From Silene latifolia (taxonomy: Eukaryota; Streptophyta; Magnoliopsida; Caryophyllales; Caryophyllaceae): a DNA stretch of 64,000 nt. Location of the stretch: assembly GCF_048544455.1 (NCBI RefSeq), contig NC_133538.1, forward strand, positions 435,982,311 through 436,046,310, written 5' to 3'. Of the stretch, positions 24,142 through 36,528 are shown one piece after another (position 1 is the stretch's first letter; each line of letters starts with the position of its first letter). The notes below the pieces were generated by a model. It was not told where the DNA came from and did no database searches. It saw only the letters and a program-made list of their open reading frames with translations. Made by a program: the position numbers and the translations under genes.

Positions 24142-24383
24142 TACTCCCTCCACTTTTTTATATATGACGTTTTGTATTTACGAGGTAACCCTTTGACTTT
24201 AATATTTATAAAAATATATTTGTTCAAAAAATATAAAAATGGTACCATTAAATTCCTTACGAAAAACTCTTTCATATGAGTATACATATCATAATATTTA
24301 GTCTTATATTTTAAGAGATATTGAAGAGAGAAGGGAGTGTCTCGAAATGTGAGAAAGTCATATATAAAAAAATAGAGGGAGTA
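24142..24383. mobile_element. Stowaway-like MITE (242 bp)
   Basis: The left end TACTCCCTCC and the right end GAGGGAGTA are followed inwards by matching arms (TTTTTTATATATGAC / GTCATATATAAAAAA), giving about 27 bp of nearly perfect inverted repeat. TA target site. Confidence 0.85.
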
Positions 24384-24803
24384 TTGACTAACAAATCGTA
24401 TGAAGTTATGCATGTTATATCATATATCATAATGGGCAAATGAATTATTAGCAAGGAAAAAATTAAAAATTAGAACAAAATTACGTTGCACAAAATAATA
24501 ACCTCGTTTGTACATAAATCAAATTAAAACCTACAAAAAACATAAAACAATATTGACACCGTTTAAGTTTGTTGATATCCTGGGCATTAAAAAAGAAGAT
24601 AGAGATAAGTATCAACAAAAATTGAAATATAAAATAAAGGAAATAACAAAAGCAGAAAAACCTTACATTAATAAAACGGGATGAATATACTATCGTATAC
24701 AAATCATATATACAAAACAATACTGCTAACTCGAAAAACAAATGACACGGAAACGAAAGAATATTTGAAAAAGAAAAACGAACTGATCTAGCTATGACAA
24801 TTA

Positions 24804-25241
24804 GGCTCTGTTTGGTAAAACTGACTGAAAAAGTACCTGAAACCTGAAAAGGTACCTGAAACCTGATAAGGTGACTGAAATTAAAAAGGTACCTGAAAAG
24901 CTAGCTGAAAATTGGAAATTGATAAGCTAGCTGATTAATTGTAAAGTGTTTGGTAAAACTAACTGAAAAGGTAACTGATTTTTTGTAAAATGACATAAAA
25001 GGACATTAATAATTATAATAAATTAATTTAAATAAAGGGTAAATATGTAAAGTAGAACATTTCATTTCTGAAACTTTAAAAAGCTACCTGGAGTAGCTTT
25101 TCATTTCAGTGCTGAAAAGTCATTTCAATTACACCAAATGACTTTACCAAACAGCACTAGGTAAAACAACTACCTGAAATATTAGTCAAATCAGGTTACT
25201 TGGTCAAATCAGGTACCTGAAATGCCTTGCCAAACATAGCC
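24804..25241. mobile_element. Tourist-like (PIF/Harbinger) MITE, 438 bp
   Basis: Left end GGCTCTGTTTGGTAAA, right end TTGCCAAACATAGCC, flanked on both sides by TTA, the 3-bp target duplication of PIF/Harbinger elements. Inside are repeats of GGTACCTGAAA and a second inverted pair (GTTTGGTAAAACTAACTG near 24948, TTACCAAACAGC near 25145). This suggests an element within an element or a duplicated end. Confidence 0.8.
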
Positions 25242-25360
25242 TTAGACCCATCTTTATATAGGTTGCTATGGTTATTGAGTTGTGGTAGGATACTAATTAA
25301 GAATTGACATCAATAACAATGTTATTAACACCCCTATTAGTATAATGTACGTAATTAATA

Positions 25361-25736
25361 ATATAATAATACTTCTAGTTTGTTGCACGTAGAAGTTGTC
25401 TGCAATTCTATTTAAAATACTTCGCATAAGATAATATATTTTTTTCTTTATCATTATTTGTTTTCTAATACTCGTACAATTCTATACATATTGGACTCTC
25501 TATAATCGCTCGAAAAAAGCTTCATTTATTAATATAGATAGATAGATAGATATAGATATAATAATACTTCTAGTTTGTTGCACGTAGAAGTTGTCTGCAA
25601 TTCTATTTAAAATACTTCGCATAAGATAATATATTTTTTTCTTTATCATTATTTGTTTTCTAATACTCGTACAATTCTATACATATTGGACTCTCTATAA
25701 TCGCTCGAAAAAAGCTTCCTTTATTAATATAGATAG
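25361..25736. repeat. 195-bp tandem duplication of a Helitron 5' end
   Basis: ATAATACTTCTAGTTTGTTG recurs with an offset of 195 bp. Each copy ends in the Helitron 5' motif AAGCTTC(A/C)TTTATTAATA. Confidence 0.9.
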
Positions 25737-25770
25737 ATACTAGATTTAATGCCCGGGCGATGCCCGGGCC

Positions 25771-27220
25771 AATTTGTAAAATCTTATGATTATGATGTAA
25801 TAGTGCTCAAAGTCACTTTTCTTTTGGGCTTAATTTTGTTGAACTAAATTGATCTTATAGGAGCTTAACTTTTTTACCTAAACATATAAAAGTCGAACTG
25901 AACTTATAGGAGCTTAACTTTTCTATACTGAGCTGATAGAACATAAACTGGATTTATATGAGCTTAACTTATAGAAAAATGTGTATGAACTAAGCTTAAC
26001 TTTTATGAACTAAATTTATAGAAGTTGAACTAAACTACTCATGAGTTAAAGTAATAACCTCCTTAACTGTAGTAAAAAAATTTGTGCATGTTAACAAATC
26101 AATCAAGACCATTAACTACTCATCATAAATTAAAATAATACTCTCTTGAACCAAATACTTCGTATTCTGTAAGCTTATATCAACTTCAATAACTTAATCA
26201 CAAATTAATTATAATACCGTCGTATGGTGTAATTACTTAAAAATAACTATTTTATTGTAAAATGTGATCAGTTAAAAAGTGACCAATTTTTAGAAGTTCT
26301 TACTTTTTAACAAAAAATGGTCAACTTTTTTTTTTTTTTATCATAAATTATCAGTAGTCTGTAACACCATATAACGATCACACCCAATAATTACGATAAC
26401 TTATTAGAGAACAACCAAAAGTGATTTGCATGTTTTTCCTTGTGTTTGATGATATAATGAGGTAGTCATGCTCTTGCGCATGTTTTAACGGTTGTGTAGT
26501 TGAGAAATTTGCTTGAATAGGTAGGTTGCCTGAGGCGGCAGGTTGCTTCGTTAGTTGATTTAATAATATTGTCCCTATAGTTATTGGTAAAGTTATTAGA
26601 GAGGATGGTTTAACATACGATGGTGTAAGACTCTTATGTTCAGTTGACATTGAGTACGTATGTATTTAAATAATGCTCGTCTTAAACATCGCTAAATTCT
26701 TATACTTTTAAGTAGTATTTGCATACAATATATATAGTTTTTTATTTTGGTACACATTTAATATAGTATATTGTTATAGAAGTAAGATTTGCATGCAAAA
26801 AGACGTCATATGTATTTGCATCTTATTTTATCAAGCTTTTAAATTCAATCATATAAGCTAAGGTTTAAAATAGTGTTGTCTCATTAGCTCAATAATTCTT
26901 AGTACAAAAATTATACCTCAAATACACAATAGGCAGTTAGGGTAGTTATTTTCCGGATAAGATAAACAATTGATAATAAACAAATTAAAATGAAGTGATC
27001 CGATGAACTTGGACCTTTTAATATCGCTCAGTTGTTTACCGTTCTATTTTAGGAATGTCTTTGATTACCAATTTGATCCTACACACCCAATTTGGGCTGC
27101 TTGTTATCTAATAATTGGTCTCATCCTCCTCCTCATTCTCCTTCCTTGATTTGTTTGATAAAACAAATCAAAGATAAACAAATGACCGGAATAGAGGGAG
27201 TACCATATAATTTTGGTGTT
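25771..27220. other. AT-rich stretch with no clear gene
   Basis: Repeated words GAACTAA, TATAGGAGCTTAACTTTT (near 25860, 25905 and 25955) show short local repetition. A 90-codon open stretch on the minus strand at 26378-26650 resembles nothing recognisable. A single Stowaway-type end (GAGGGAGTA) sits at 27196-27204, without a clear partner. GTGTT at 27216-27220 is the target duplication of the following copia element. Confidence 0.4.
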
Positions 27221-27432
27221 TGAAGAATTGGAAATTGGGTAAAAGATTTTTGTATATTAATCATTAAATTACATCGTACAATGATGATATATATACACCC
27301 AAAGACAATATTCTCGAGATATTAACTTACCTATTCTAAGGCCTAAAAATAAGGTAACCGTATATCGTTAACTTGCTGAATAATCAAATAATATACATCG
27401 TAATAATATCGACTCAAAATATCTTCTCAATA
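27221..27432 (-). repeat. 3' LTR of the young copia element
   Basis: On the + strand it runs from TGAAGAATTGG to CTTCTCAATA; on the coding (minus) strand it starts TATTGAGAAG and ends TTCTTCA. It is identical to 38339-38550 and preceded by the target repeat GTGTT. Confidence 0.9.
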
Positions 27433-27439
27433 CTCCCCC

Positions 27440-28153
27440 TCAAGTTGGGATACTAGGTAAGGTAACACCCAACTTGGACTGAAGATATTCGAAAGCTTCT
27501 CCTCCAAGGGCCTTAGTAAACAGGTCCGCAATTTGCTCCTTACTCCTAACGTGCGCAGTGGAAATTGTACCTTCAACGAGGTGGTGACGAACGAAATGAC
27601 AATCTATTTCAATATGCTTCGTTCGATCATGAAAGACCGGATTTTTAGCAATATGGAGCGCAGCTTTATTGTCACAAAACATTCTCATTGGTTGATCATG
27701 AATTACGCCAAGAGATGCAAGGAATGACTTCAACCAAATGAGCTCACTTGTCACTCCGGCTAAAGCTCGATATTCGGCTTCTGCGGTGGACTTTGCAACC
27801 GTCGTTTGCTTCTTAGCTCTCCACGAAATGGGTGTATTATCCAAAGCCACAAAATATCCAGTTAAGGATCTCCTTGACAAAGGACAGGCAGCATAATCGG
27901 AGTCCGAGTATCCCCGCAAAGACAAATCACAGTTCTTATCAATAACAATTCCTTTTCCTGGACTGCTCTTAATATATCGTATGACTCGAAATACCGCATC
28001 CAAGTGTTCTTTCCTTGGGGCGTGAACAAATTGGGATAATATGTGGACGGAGTAGACTAAATCAGGCCGAGTTATAGTTAAATAGATTAACCGACCTACT
28101 AACCGTCTATATTTCATGGGATCTCGCAAGACATATCCTTCTGCTAGAGACAA
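27440..28153 (-). pseudogene. Copia RT end and RNase H (fossil)
   Basis: YRRLVGRLIYLTITRPDLVY is the end of the copia RT thumb. RNase H is shown by YSDSDYAACPLSRRSLTG, STAEAEYRALA, FCDNKAALHIAKNPVFHDR and HIEIDCHFVR. KEQIADLFTKAL closes the protein, as in most plant copia elements. It is separated from the rest of pol by the nested element 28154-35473. Confidence 0.9.
28149..28153. repeat. Target duplication GACAA of the nested LTR element, left copy
   Basis: GACAA occurs at 28149-28153 and again at 35474-35478, directly outside TGTAACAC and GTGTTACA. Confidence 0.9.
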
Positions 28154-29482
28154 TGTAACACCCCCTCATCCCAAGGTACCTTACCAAGGACTACCCTAGC
28201 ATGAAAGGCTGTTACCATCTCGGTTTCCCGAGGTTAGTATATCAAAGTTACAATTTCCAAACAACATTTATCAAAGTATATATGTTAAAGATTACATTAT
28301 CTCAGACCAACTCAAAATAAACGTACAAGGTCTCAATACAAATGAAATCCAAGACATCTAAACTCATAACAACGGAAGCTAGACTTGACGTGGTGACTCC
28401 CCATGACTGTCCCATAGCTAAACATCTGCATTACCTGTCACAATCTGCTCACCATCCCCGAATGGATCACCGCAGGTTTTACAAAACAACAACACGGGGT
28501 CGATTACTCAATCAATACAAGACAACAACAATACAACCAACTGATCATCGATCTCACACAGTAACCGACTACACACCGAAGTGTGTAGCCCTGCCAGATT
28601 ACCCATCGCAACAGGTAATCCTCGCCGCCAGTGGGTGACCGCAGCCCATCCCCACCTAGTCCAGCTCATCAACGAGCGACTAACAATCCCTGTCCCTTAA
28701 TGTGCACATCCCCTCCCGTGGCGGGTTCCACGGAGGGCGAACTAGGGTGTGAAGCCACTCCCGCAAGTGACTCCACCACAATCACAATCACATGACATCA
28801 CAGCCATCTCAATCCGCTCATACCAACATCGTCACAACAATCCCCATACTCCGATGATCGAAAAATAACAACAATTACAACAAGCACAATCTCAAATCAA
28901 TTGACAGTAAACTGAGTAGGAAAACCCTACCTTAGCAATCAACAGTGGGAAAGGACTTGAACACTCAGAAAGGCTCCTCTACGAAGTCTTCTCCTATAAC
29001 ATAATCATATCACACAATTACACATTGCACAATCCCCATATTTCCCAATTCCGTAAACACACAAGAACCCCAACGAATACAAACAACATAGAATAACACT
29101 TACCAACGAGGGATGAGGAAATGTACGTAAGGACTCCGAAGGTTTCGCAATCAACAAAGCAAAGGGGTGATTAAGGAGTAATTAGGGAGAGATTAGGGTT
29201 ACGTAAGAATGATGAAGTAGAAATGATATTTTGAAAACTGACGCGGATATAAAATAAATCTTAAACGCTCCCTAATCAAACCGTCGAAATAACACTTCGC
29301 CAAACCGGACACTCGGTCGAGTAAGTGTATACTCGGCCGAGTGTCCCATACTCGGTCGAGTGTTCACTTTACTCGGCCGAGTGTTCCTCAACAAACCAAA
29401 ACAATACACAACCTCGACTACTACTCGGCCGAGTAGGTTCTACTCGGTCGAGTAGTCACCAAGGAAAATCCGTAGTGTTACA
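28154..29482 (-). repeat. 3' LTR of the Tekay-like element
   Basis: It matches 34148-35473 along its whole length, with about 20 clustered differences, mostly around CAG/CTG or CCG. Six near-palindromes of the form ACTCGGYCGAGT lie at 29310-29455. Confidence 0.9.
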
Positions 29483-32400
29483 ATCTTCCCCCCTTAAAAA
29501 GAACTTCGTCCCGAAGTTCACACTCTACTATAAAATAAAGCACAACACTACGCCACAAGGCTACACCAACCACATATAACAACACCAAGGAACTATACAA
29601 GTCACCACAAAAATCATTATCCCGAGTCAAAGCAAAACAACAAACAAAACGAAACACGACCGCAAAGTTCCAACCCAACCTATAAAACATGGACACTTAA
29701 CACCAACTCCACAAACTACTCTTCCTTCCACAACATAGCTCACGATATCGTCTCAACTATAGCATAGGCTCTCAATACTGACTCCATAACATTACTTCCA
29801 TAACACTCAATAGCACTCAATCCACAAAAGAAGATCAATCATCAAAACGGAATGTTACATTCTATCATCCTTAAAACGAACTTCGTCCTCGAAGTTTACT
29901 CAAACACATAAACATCATCTTCCAATCAAAACTATTAGACTCATAATCATTATCATTCAACTCAACAACACTTGTTGAAATATTCTCTCATTGCTAAACA
30001 TCGAACTACAACAAGCACGGTCATGACCTTTAATAAAATCAACACAAATATCCGTCCTTTATACTACACCAACACTCTACTTCCAATTATACTACCATAT
30101 GCACAACCATCAAAATCTCTTTTATCGCATCCTACTCCTCTTAAGATAAATGTTACGTCCTCGTAACTCACTAATACTAGATCCTTCGTTATACCTCTCA
30201 TTATCTTCATCACCACCACATGTCAAAGATAACCACTTATAATCGAATCGCCATGCATATATCTTAGGCTCTCTTACTTAAACAACTCTCATCCTTCAAT
30301 TCACTCGTCACACCCCTAACCTATACCTCAAAATCCTTAACTTAACCCAAAACTTCAACTCTTCCACATTACCGCAACATGACATATATCTTTATATAAA
30401 CTATATAAAACTCATATCACCAAAAGCATAATTCACACTCCACACCTTTACATACACTCACACTAGATCCTCAAGTTCTTTTCTTTCATTACCGCAAAAC
30501 TCATACATAACTGAACATGACACTAATTCCCAATATCCTGCACTCACTATCTCAACAAAAGATTATGAACCACTTGTCGCTTTCAGATCATTACAACACA
30601 TATTCCACGAATCACTTGCCATGACTATGACTACCGATGCCTCATCTTAAAACAAGATAAAAATTATCAGAACAACTTCTCACAACTGTGTCCCATCAAC
30701 AGAATATCACTATACCATGACAACAACGAAAACATATACAACTCTCTTTCACATCATACTCTACCCTCATTCCCAAACTGAAACTGGTAAGAAACATCAA
30801 CAAACAAAACAACAGTCTTTATGTTCAACCAAAACTCACAAGGAACAAAGACAAACAAAACAACAATCTATGTTTAACTGGTATGCACTTACGAAAACTC
30901 GTATTATAGTCATCTCACCTACTCCACCACAACCGGTGACAACATCGCAACATTGCCACCAACAAATGCACCCACGGTGCGAAAATACCCGCATCACAAC
31001 AAAATAAGTACCGTGCCATACACAATCCCATAAACACTGACTCAATATAACATCTTGGACAACAAACTTACTCAAAACTGCTTTACCAGATCACAACACC
31101 ATACATAATACGGAATAAATAGACAAGAATCTCATGCATACCATCCATACTTTTCATGGATTAAACCTATATCATGAATACACATGCAAGTATAACCAGT
31201 CTTGTCAGACCACCCAAACTATCATTTTTTTTTTTTTTTTTTCATCATTCCATTAAGTTACCGTATCCAACATATATTACAAACATTCATATAACAACTT
31301 TATGACTATCACACCATACCGCATCTCGTGAGGTCACAACCTCACACAAACATTTACATACTCCTAAGACCCATAATCACATCCAAATAGCCAATCCTGA
31401 TTACGTAAGTTACCACTTGACAATGAATACCTCTTATCCTGGACTTAACTCGGGTGCCCTTCATAACATATCTTCTTTTACACACAATTATCACCACCCG
31501 TCGAACGTAGCCATATCATCTGTACCCAACTACTAACGAATACCTCATATATCCATACCTTAAAATCCCTCACAACCAAACATTAATCACCTTCACAAAA
31601 TCAACCTCATTAGAACAACTAACTTCCCCAAAATAACATCATCCTCAACCACTAGTGACAATACTATGACACCAACATTTTTCATGTGACTACTCTCTTA
31701 CTATCACTTCTTAATATAACAATCCTTTTCCTCCCTTTGGTTCTCATCCCAAACGACAAACATCAAATGTATCAACAAAAATCACCTCAACACTATTTCC
31801 AATTTCATCCGTAATCGTATCGTCACCCGACTCACCACCAAAATCTCATATCGTGCAAATTCTTTACCCAACTTTTGCTTTCTTTAATTCCTCGAAACTC
31901 ATGATTATCATGTTGTCCTGGAACTTCTATATAATCGTAACTCAAATCCTCATGATAGTATCATACATCTCGACGATTCCTTACTTTTATATCACATAAC
32001 CTCGGTGAACATGTTCCTAGTTTTACTCCCCTTATTCTTTTCTTTTACCCTCGACAAACTCCCTTAATGATTCAACTCTTCATTATTTCTGTCTAACTCT
32101 TAAGTGCTCCGGTTACCTTCACATTGCTCCAAACTCAATCCCCATTATTTTATGTCGATATCATCTCACTCTTTCTTACCATGGGTCTTCTCTCATTATA
32201 CTATAACTCCCAATTGTCACTAATCTATCCATAAAATCAACGTTTAAAGTTCAAACAATTGCATCTCCCTTTTTACATCACTAGGAAACCAAAATTCATC
32301 TCATAACGTTAGCTGCCCAAAGAATTACTCACTAGGCTCACATCGTGAAAATTCCAAATTCCCAAACTTGGTCACCATCTACAAATCCACGTCGCGACAT

Positions 32401-34147
32401 AACTCTATCTAAGTTCACTATATAACCCTCTTCTCCATCCCTCTAAAGCAACCTTTCATTACATATATCCTTAAGCAACACAATGCTAACCGTCTCCCTC
32501 TATAAGTCCTTACACATCCCGAAATGTCACTATTCGTATCTCTCATCTCAATCTTTCATTCTCATGCTTCTTTGCACTTACATCACCCTGGCCCATATAC
32601 ACTTACTTTTATACTACTCAATACACGACTATTTCACTCATCATATCTCACAAAACATGCTCTTTACCTCGATTAGCTCATTTTTTTTTTTTTTTTTTTT
32701 TTTTTTCACTATCTCTCACAACCACATTAACACATGTCTTCCTTATCCAACACTTATCTCTCATAACCCTAAGACTCTCCCCTGTCATACCTTCCGGTAA
32801 CTTACGTATCAAGACCGTCTCTCATATAAAAGAATGCGTTAAGACTCAAAACATACATGTGTATATACCCTATGACTCAAAACAATGAAAAACATAGCCA
32901 CCGGCTCAAAACAAAAGTAAAAACATAGCCACCGACTCAAAACAAAAGTAAGAACATAGCCACCGACTCAAAGTGGCGCGCCGAGGTACTCGGTCGAGTA
33001 CATAACATACTAGGTCAAGTACAAGGTACTCGGTCGAGTAACTATATTACTCGGTCGAGTTTTCGACTCCGAAGCAACTCAATTGCCGCGAGAAGGATTA
33101 CTCGGTCGAGTATTGGGAATACTCGGCCGAGTAGACCTTACTCGGTCGAGTATAAGACTACTCGGCCGAGTTCACGACTCCAGACGCTAAACAGTATTAT
33201 CACGGAAAGATTACTCGGCCGAATATGGAATACTCGGTCGAGTATAAAAGACACTCGGCCGAGTAGGGACTACTCGGTCGAGTATAGGCGCAGATTCTCA
33301 AGACCGTCCAGTTTTCGTAAAACAATCATATCTCACTCGTTACTTGGTCAATCTGGGCGTGTGACCTATCGTTAGAATCGTAAGAGGACAAGCTATCACC
33401 TCAACTTGGAATCACAACAATATCTTTTCTAGAACTCGACTTATGATAGTTTTAAGACAACCCTTCCAAAATCGGTTTGTATACAAATCAAAAATTTCTT
33501 TTCAAAACAACTTTAACATGCATAAAACAAGCAATAACGACCCAATGCTTCTAAAAACCAGTACATAGTTGAACATTTATCATATTCACATTAAAATTAA
33601 ACACCACATTTACATATACAGACGCATGACCTTAATCACATGCTTCTACCAACAATCAAGCATTAAAATCATCATATTCATATGCACATGTACCACTACC
33701 ATACTTTATGCTCAACATTGTATTAAACAGGTAACATGATCACATTCTTCATGCTCAATATCAACCAGATACAATTTCACAATTCACTTTTCATCTTTTA
33801 CCATGTTCCAACACTTAACATGCCAACATATTCCATGCTCAAAGTTTCAACATCAACAAATCGTCGATACATCTTTCAACTACTACCATATTCCACTTCT
33901 TTCCTCATTTAATCCAACCATGCACAAGATTCAAACTACAGATATCAAACACACATGACTCAAACATACAACAGTTTCCCCCATGTGACCGGCTTGAGAT
34001 CGTAAGGGCCTTAATGCGACTTCGGACGTCTCCCAAGTCTTTGCGGTAGCTCCAAACAACTCTCCCCGGGTTCATTTTATTTAGACTCCCTAAGTTCATT
34101 GAGTTCATTAGTTTTAGGTGCCGGAATCGTCGGCTCTGATACCACTT
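29483..34147 (-). other. Non-coding interior of the Tekay-like element
   Basis: Very poor in G on the + strand (thus G/T-rich on the element's own strand), with long T runs near 31228-31243 and 32680-32706. Short open stretches look like composition by-products. The part next to the primer site (33905-34140) resembles the leader of Tekay-type elements, including GATCTCAAGCCGGTCACATG on the minus strand. A cluster of TACTCGGYCGAGTA-type near-palindromes lies at 32978-33290. Confidence 0.7.
32978..33290. repeat. Cluster of TACTCGGYCGAGTA near-palindromes
   Basis: About thirteen copies of ACTCGG(T/C)CGAGT in 310 bp. Several runs alternate the T form and the C form. The C form TACTCGGCCGAGTA is an exact palindrome. 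The same motif occurs six times in each LTR of this element. Confidence 0.9.
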
Positions 34148-35473
34148 TGTAACACCCCCTCATACCAAGGTACCTTACCAAGGACTACCCTAGCATGAAA
34201 GGTCGTTACCATCTCGGTTTCCCGAGGTTAGTATATCAAAGTTACAATTTCCAAACAACATTTATTAAAGTATAAAAGTTAAAGATTACACTATCTCGGA
34301 CCAACTCAAAATAAACGTACAAGGTCTCAATACAAATGAAATCCAAGACATCTAAACTCATAACAACGGAAGCTAGACTTGACGTGGTGACTCCCCATGA
34401 CTGTCCCATAGCTAAACATCTGCATTACCTGTCACAATCTGCTCACCATCCCCGAATGGATCACCGCAGGTTTTACAAAACAACAACACGGGTCGGTACT
34501 ACTCAATCAATACAAGACAACAACAATACAACCAAACATCATCGATCTCACACGATGAACCGACTACACACCGAAGTGTGTAGCCCGCCATTACCCATCG
34601 CAACGGGTAATCCTCGCGCGATGGGTGACCGCAGCCCATCCCCACCTAGTCCAGCTCATCAACGAGCGACTAACAATCCCTGTCCCTTAATGTGCACATC
34701 CCCTCCCGTGGCGGGTTCCACGGAGGGCGAACTAGGGTGTGAAGCCACTCCCGCAAGTGACTCCACCACAATCACAATCACATGACATCACAACCATCTC
34801 AATCCGCTCATACCAACATCGTCACAACAATCCCCATACTCCGATGATCAGCAAATAACAACAATTACAACAAGCACAATCTCAAATCAATTGACAGTAA
34901 ACTGAGTAGGGAAACCCTACCTTAGCAATCAACAGTGGGAAAGGACTTGAACACTCGTAAAGGCTCCTCTACGAAGTCTTCTCCTATAACATAATCATAT
35001 CACACAATTACACATTGCACAATCCCCATATTTCCCCAATTCCGTAAACACACGGAACCCCAACGAATACAAACAACATAGAATAACACTTACCAACCGT
35101 AGGATGAGGAAATGTACGTAAGGACTCCGAAGGTTTCGCAATCAACAAAGCAAAGGGGTGATTAAGGAGTAATTAGGGAGAGATTAGGGTTACGTAAGAA
35201 TGATGAAGTAGAAATGATATTTTGAAAACTGACGCGGATATAAAATAAATCTTAAACGCTCCCTAATCAAACCGTCGAAATAACACTTCGCCAAACCGGA
35301 CACTCGGTCGAGTAAGTGTATACTCGGCCGAGTGTCCCATACTCGGTCGAGTGTTCACTTTACTCGGCCGAGTGTTCCTCGGCAGAACCAAAACAATACA
35401 CAACCTCAGCACTACTCGGCCGAGTAGGTTCTACTCGGTCGAGTAGTCACCAAGGAAAATCCGTAGTGTTACA
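34148..35473 (-). repeat. 5' LTR of the Tekay-like element
   Basis: It starts TGTAACACCCC and ends GTGTTACA on the + strand, and pairs with 28154-29482. The primer binding site (TGGTATCAGAGCC on the minus strand) lies three bases beyond its left edge at about 34130-34145. Confidence 0.9.
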
Positions 35474-36249
35474 GACAATCCGTGATTGGGTTGAATTGGA
35501 GTACTTGCCGGTTTTGCTCCATCTAAACCTGCCTCAGCGATTATTTCTAATGCATATTTCCGTTGGCTAAGAAAGAGCCCTTTAGAACCGTGTGCCACTT
35601 CGATTCCTAGAAAATATTTTAATTTCCCGAGATCTTTAACTCCAAAGTTTCGATCTAAGAATTGTCTGAGCCGCATACTAGCATCATCGTTGTTGCTCAC
35701 GATGATCATATCATCGACATATACTAGAAGACCAATAAACACTCCTTCTTTGTTATATGTAAACAAGGAATAGTCAGCTAAAGATTGAATGAATCCGTAT
35801 TTTGTCAATGAAGTGGTCAATTTTGCAAACCAATTTCTTGAAGCTTGTTTGAGCCCGTAAAGTGATTTAAGCAATCGACATACCTTGTTTTGGCCTTTTA
35901 TTTCATATCCCGGTGGCATTCGCATATAAACTTCCTCGCTCAAGTCCCCATGGAGGAAGGCATTGTTCACATCTAACTGCGTTATTGACCATCCCTTTGC
36001 TACAGCTACGGCTAGGAGGCATCTCACACTCGTCATTTTGGCCACCGGTGCAAATGTCTCGTGATAATCCACACCTTCTATTTGACTATAACCTTGTGCT
36101 ACAAGTCTCGCTTTGTAACGCTCTATTGTTCCATCCGCCTTATACTTCACTTTGTACACCCATTTGCAGCCAATGGGTCGTTTTCCAGCCGGCAATTCGA
36201 CAACTTTCCAGGTACCATTTGCTTCTAGCGCATTGATCTCCTTGGCCAT
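35474..36249 (-). pseudogene. Copia reverse transcriptase (fossil)
   Basis: KEINALEANGTWKVVELP opens the RT. IGCKWVYKVKYKADGTIE, KARLVAQGYSQIEGVDY, QLDVNNAFLHGDLSEEVYM and SLYGLKQASRNWFAKL follow. The catalytic YVDD lies in LLVYVDDMIIVSNND, then LGKLKYFLGIEVAH and KYALEIIAEAGL. It belongs to the young copia element 27221-38550, upstream of the nested insertion on the coding strand. Confidence 0.9.
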
Positions 36250-36528
36250 GGCTTCTCGCCATTCAAATTTCTTTTTGCCTCAAGATAATTGTGTGGCTCT
36301 CGGATAGCATCGACTTTTGCTAAATAATTCCTGTAAGACTCAGAAAAACAATTGGTAGTGACATAATTAGCTATTGGATAACGAGTACCTGTTTTTGACG
36401 ACGAAGATGGAGCCGGTTGAGCAGTCAAGACGGAGTTTATTATACGGGTTGATTTGCGGATGTAATCACTCTTCCAATAAGGATCAAATTTACGACGAGC
36501 TCCACGACCAAGCTGTTCTTCTACTACT

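Larger units (their letters stand above)
22587..25739 (-). mobile_element. Helitron 5, with duplicated 5' end
   Basis: The 3' end has CTAG at 22587-22590 (a second CTAG at 22582) and the hairpin GCCCGTGC-GAT-GCACGGGC. The 5' motif appears twice at the right side (to about 25555 and to 25739) because of a 195-bp tandem duplication. Inside are a Stowaway MITE, a Tourist MITE and an exon-like stretch at 23726-23938. A more GC-rich patch at 22860-23100 may be captured sequence of unknown origin. The rest is AT-rich and empty. Confidence 0.6.
28154..35473 (-). mobile_element. Non-autonomous Tekay/Del-like LTR element (LARD-like)
   Basis: LTRs at 28154-29482 (1329 bp) and 34148-35473 (1326 bp) begin TGTAACACCCC and end GTGTTACA, flanked by the target duplication GACAA. 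The primer site beside the right LTR reads TGGTATCAGAGCC on the minus strand (initiator Met). The polypurine tract beside the left LTR reads AAGGGGGGAAGAT. Orientation is therefore minus. The 4.67-kb interior has no open stretch that looks like gag or pol. A TGTAACACCCC start and this leader style are typical of Tekay/Del-type Ty3 chromoviruses, so it probably depends on such an element (inference). Nesting shows it is younger than the copia host element. Confidence 0.85.

Noticed and set aside
26378-26650. 90-codon open stretch on the minus strand as a gene
   Set aside because: No family motif, no splice or promoter context, and it lies in decayed Helitron DNA; too weak to call.
29325-29579. 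Small protein of the Tekay-like LTR (also 35316-35570)
   Set aside because: It runs through the TACTCGGYCGAGTA repeats and over the LTR border; its residues reflect the repeat.
32978-33290. CRISPR-like array of palindromic repeats
   Set aside because: The motif is 14 bp and irregularly spaced, and it recurs inside both LTRs of an LTR element; there are no constant-length spacers.
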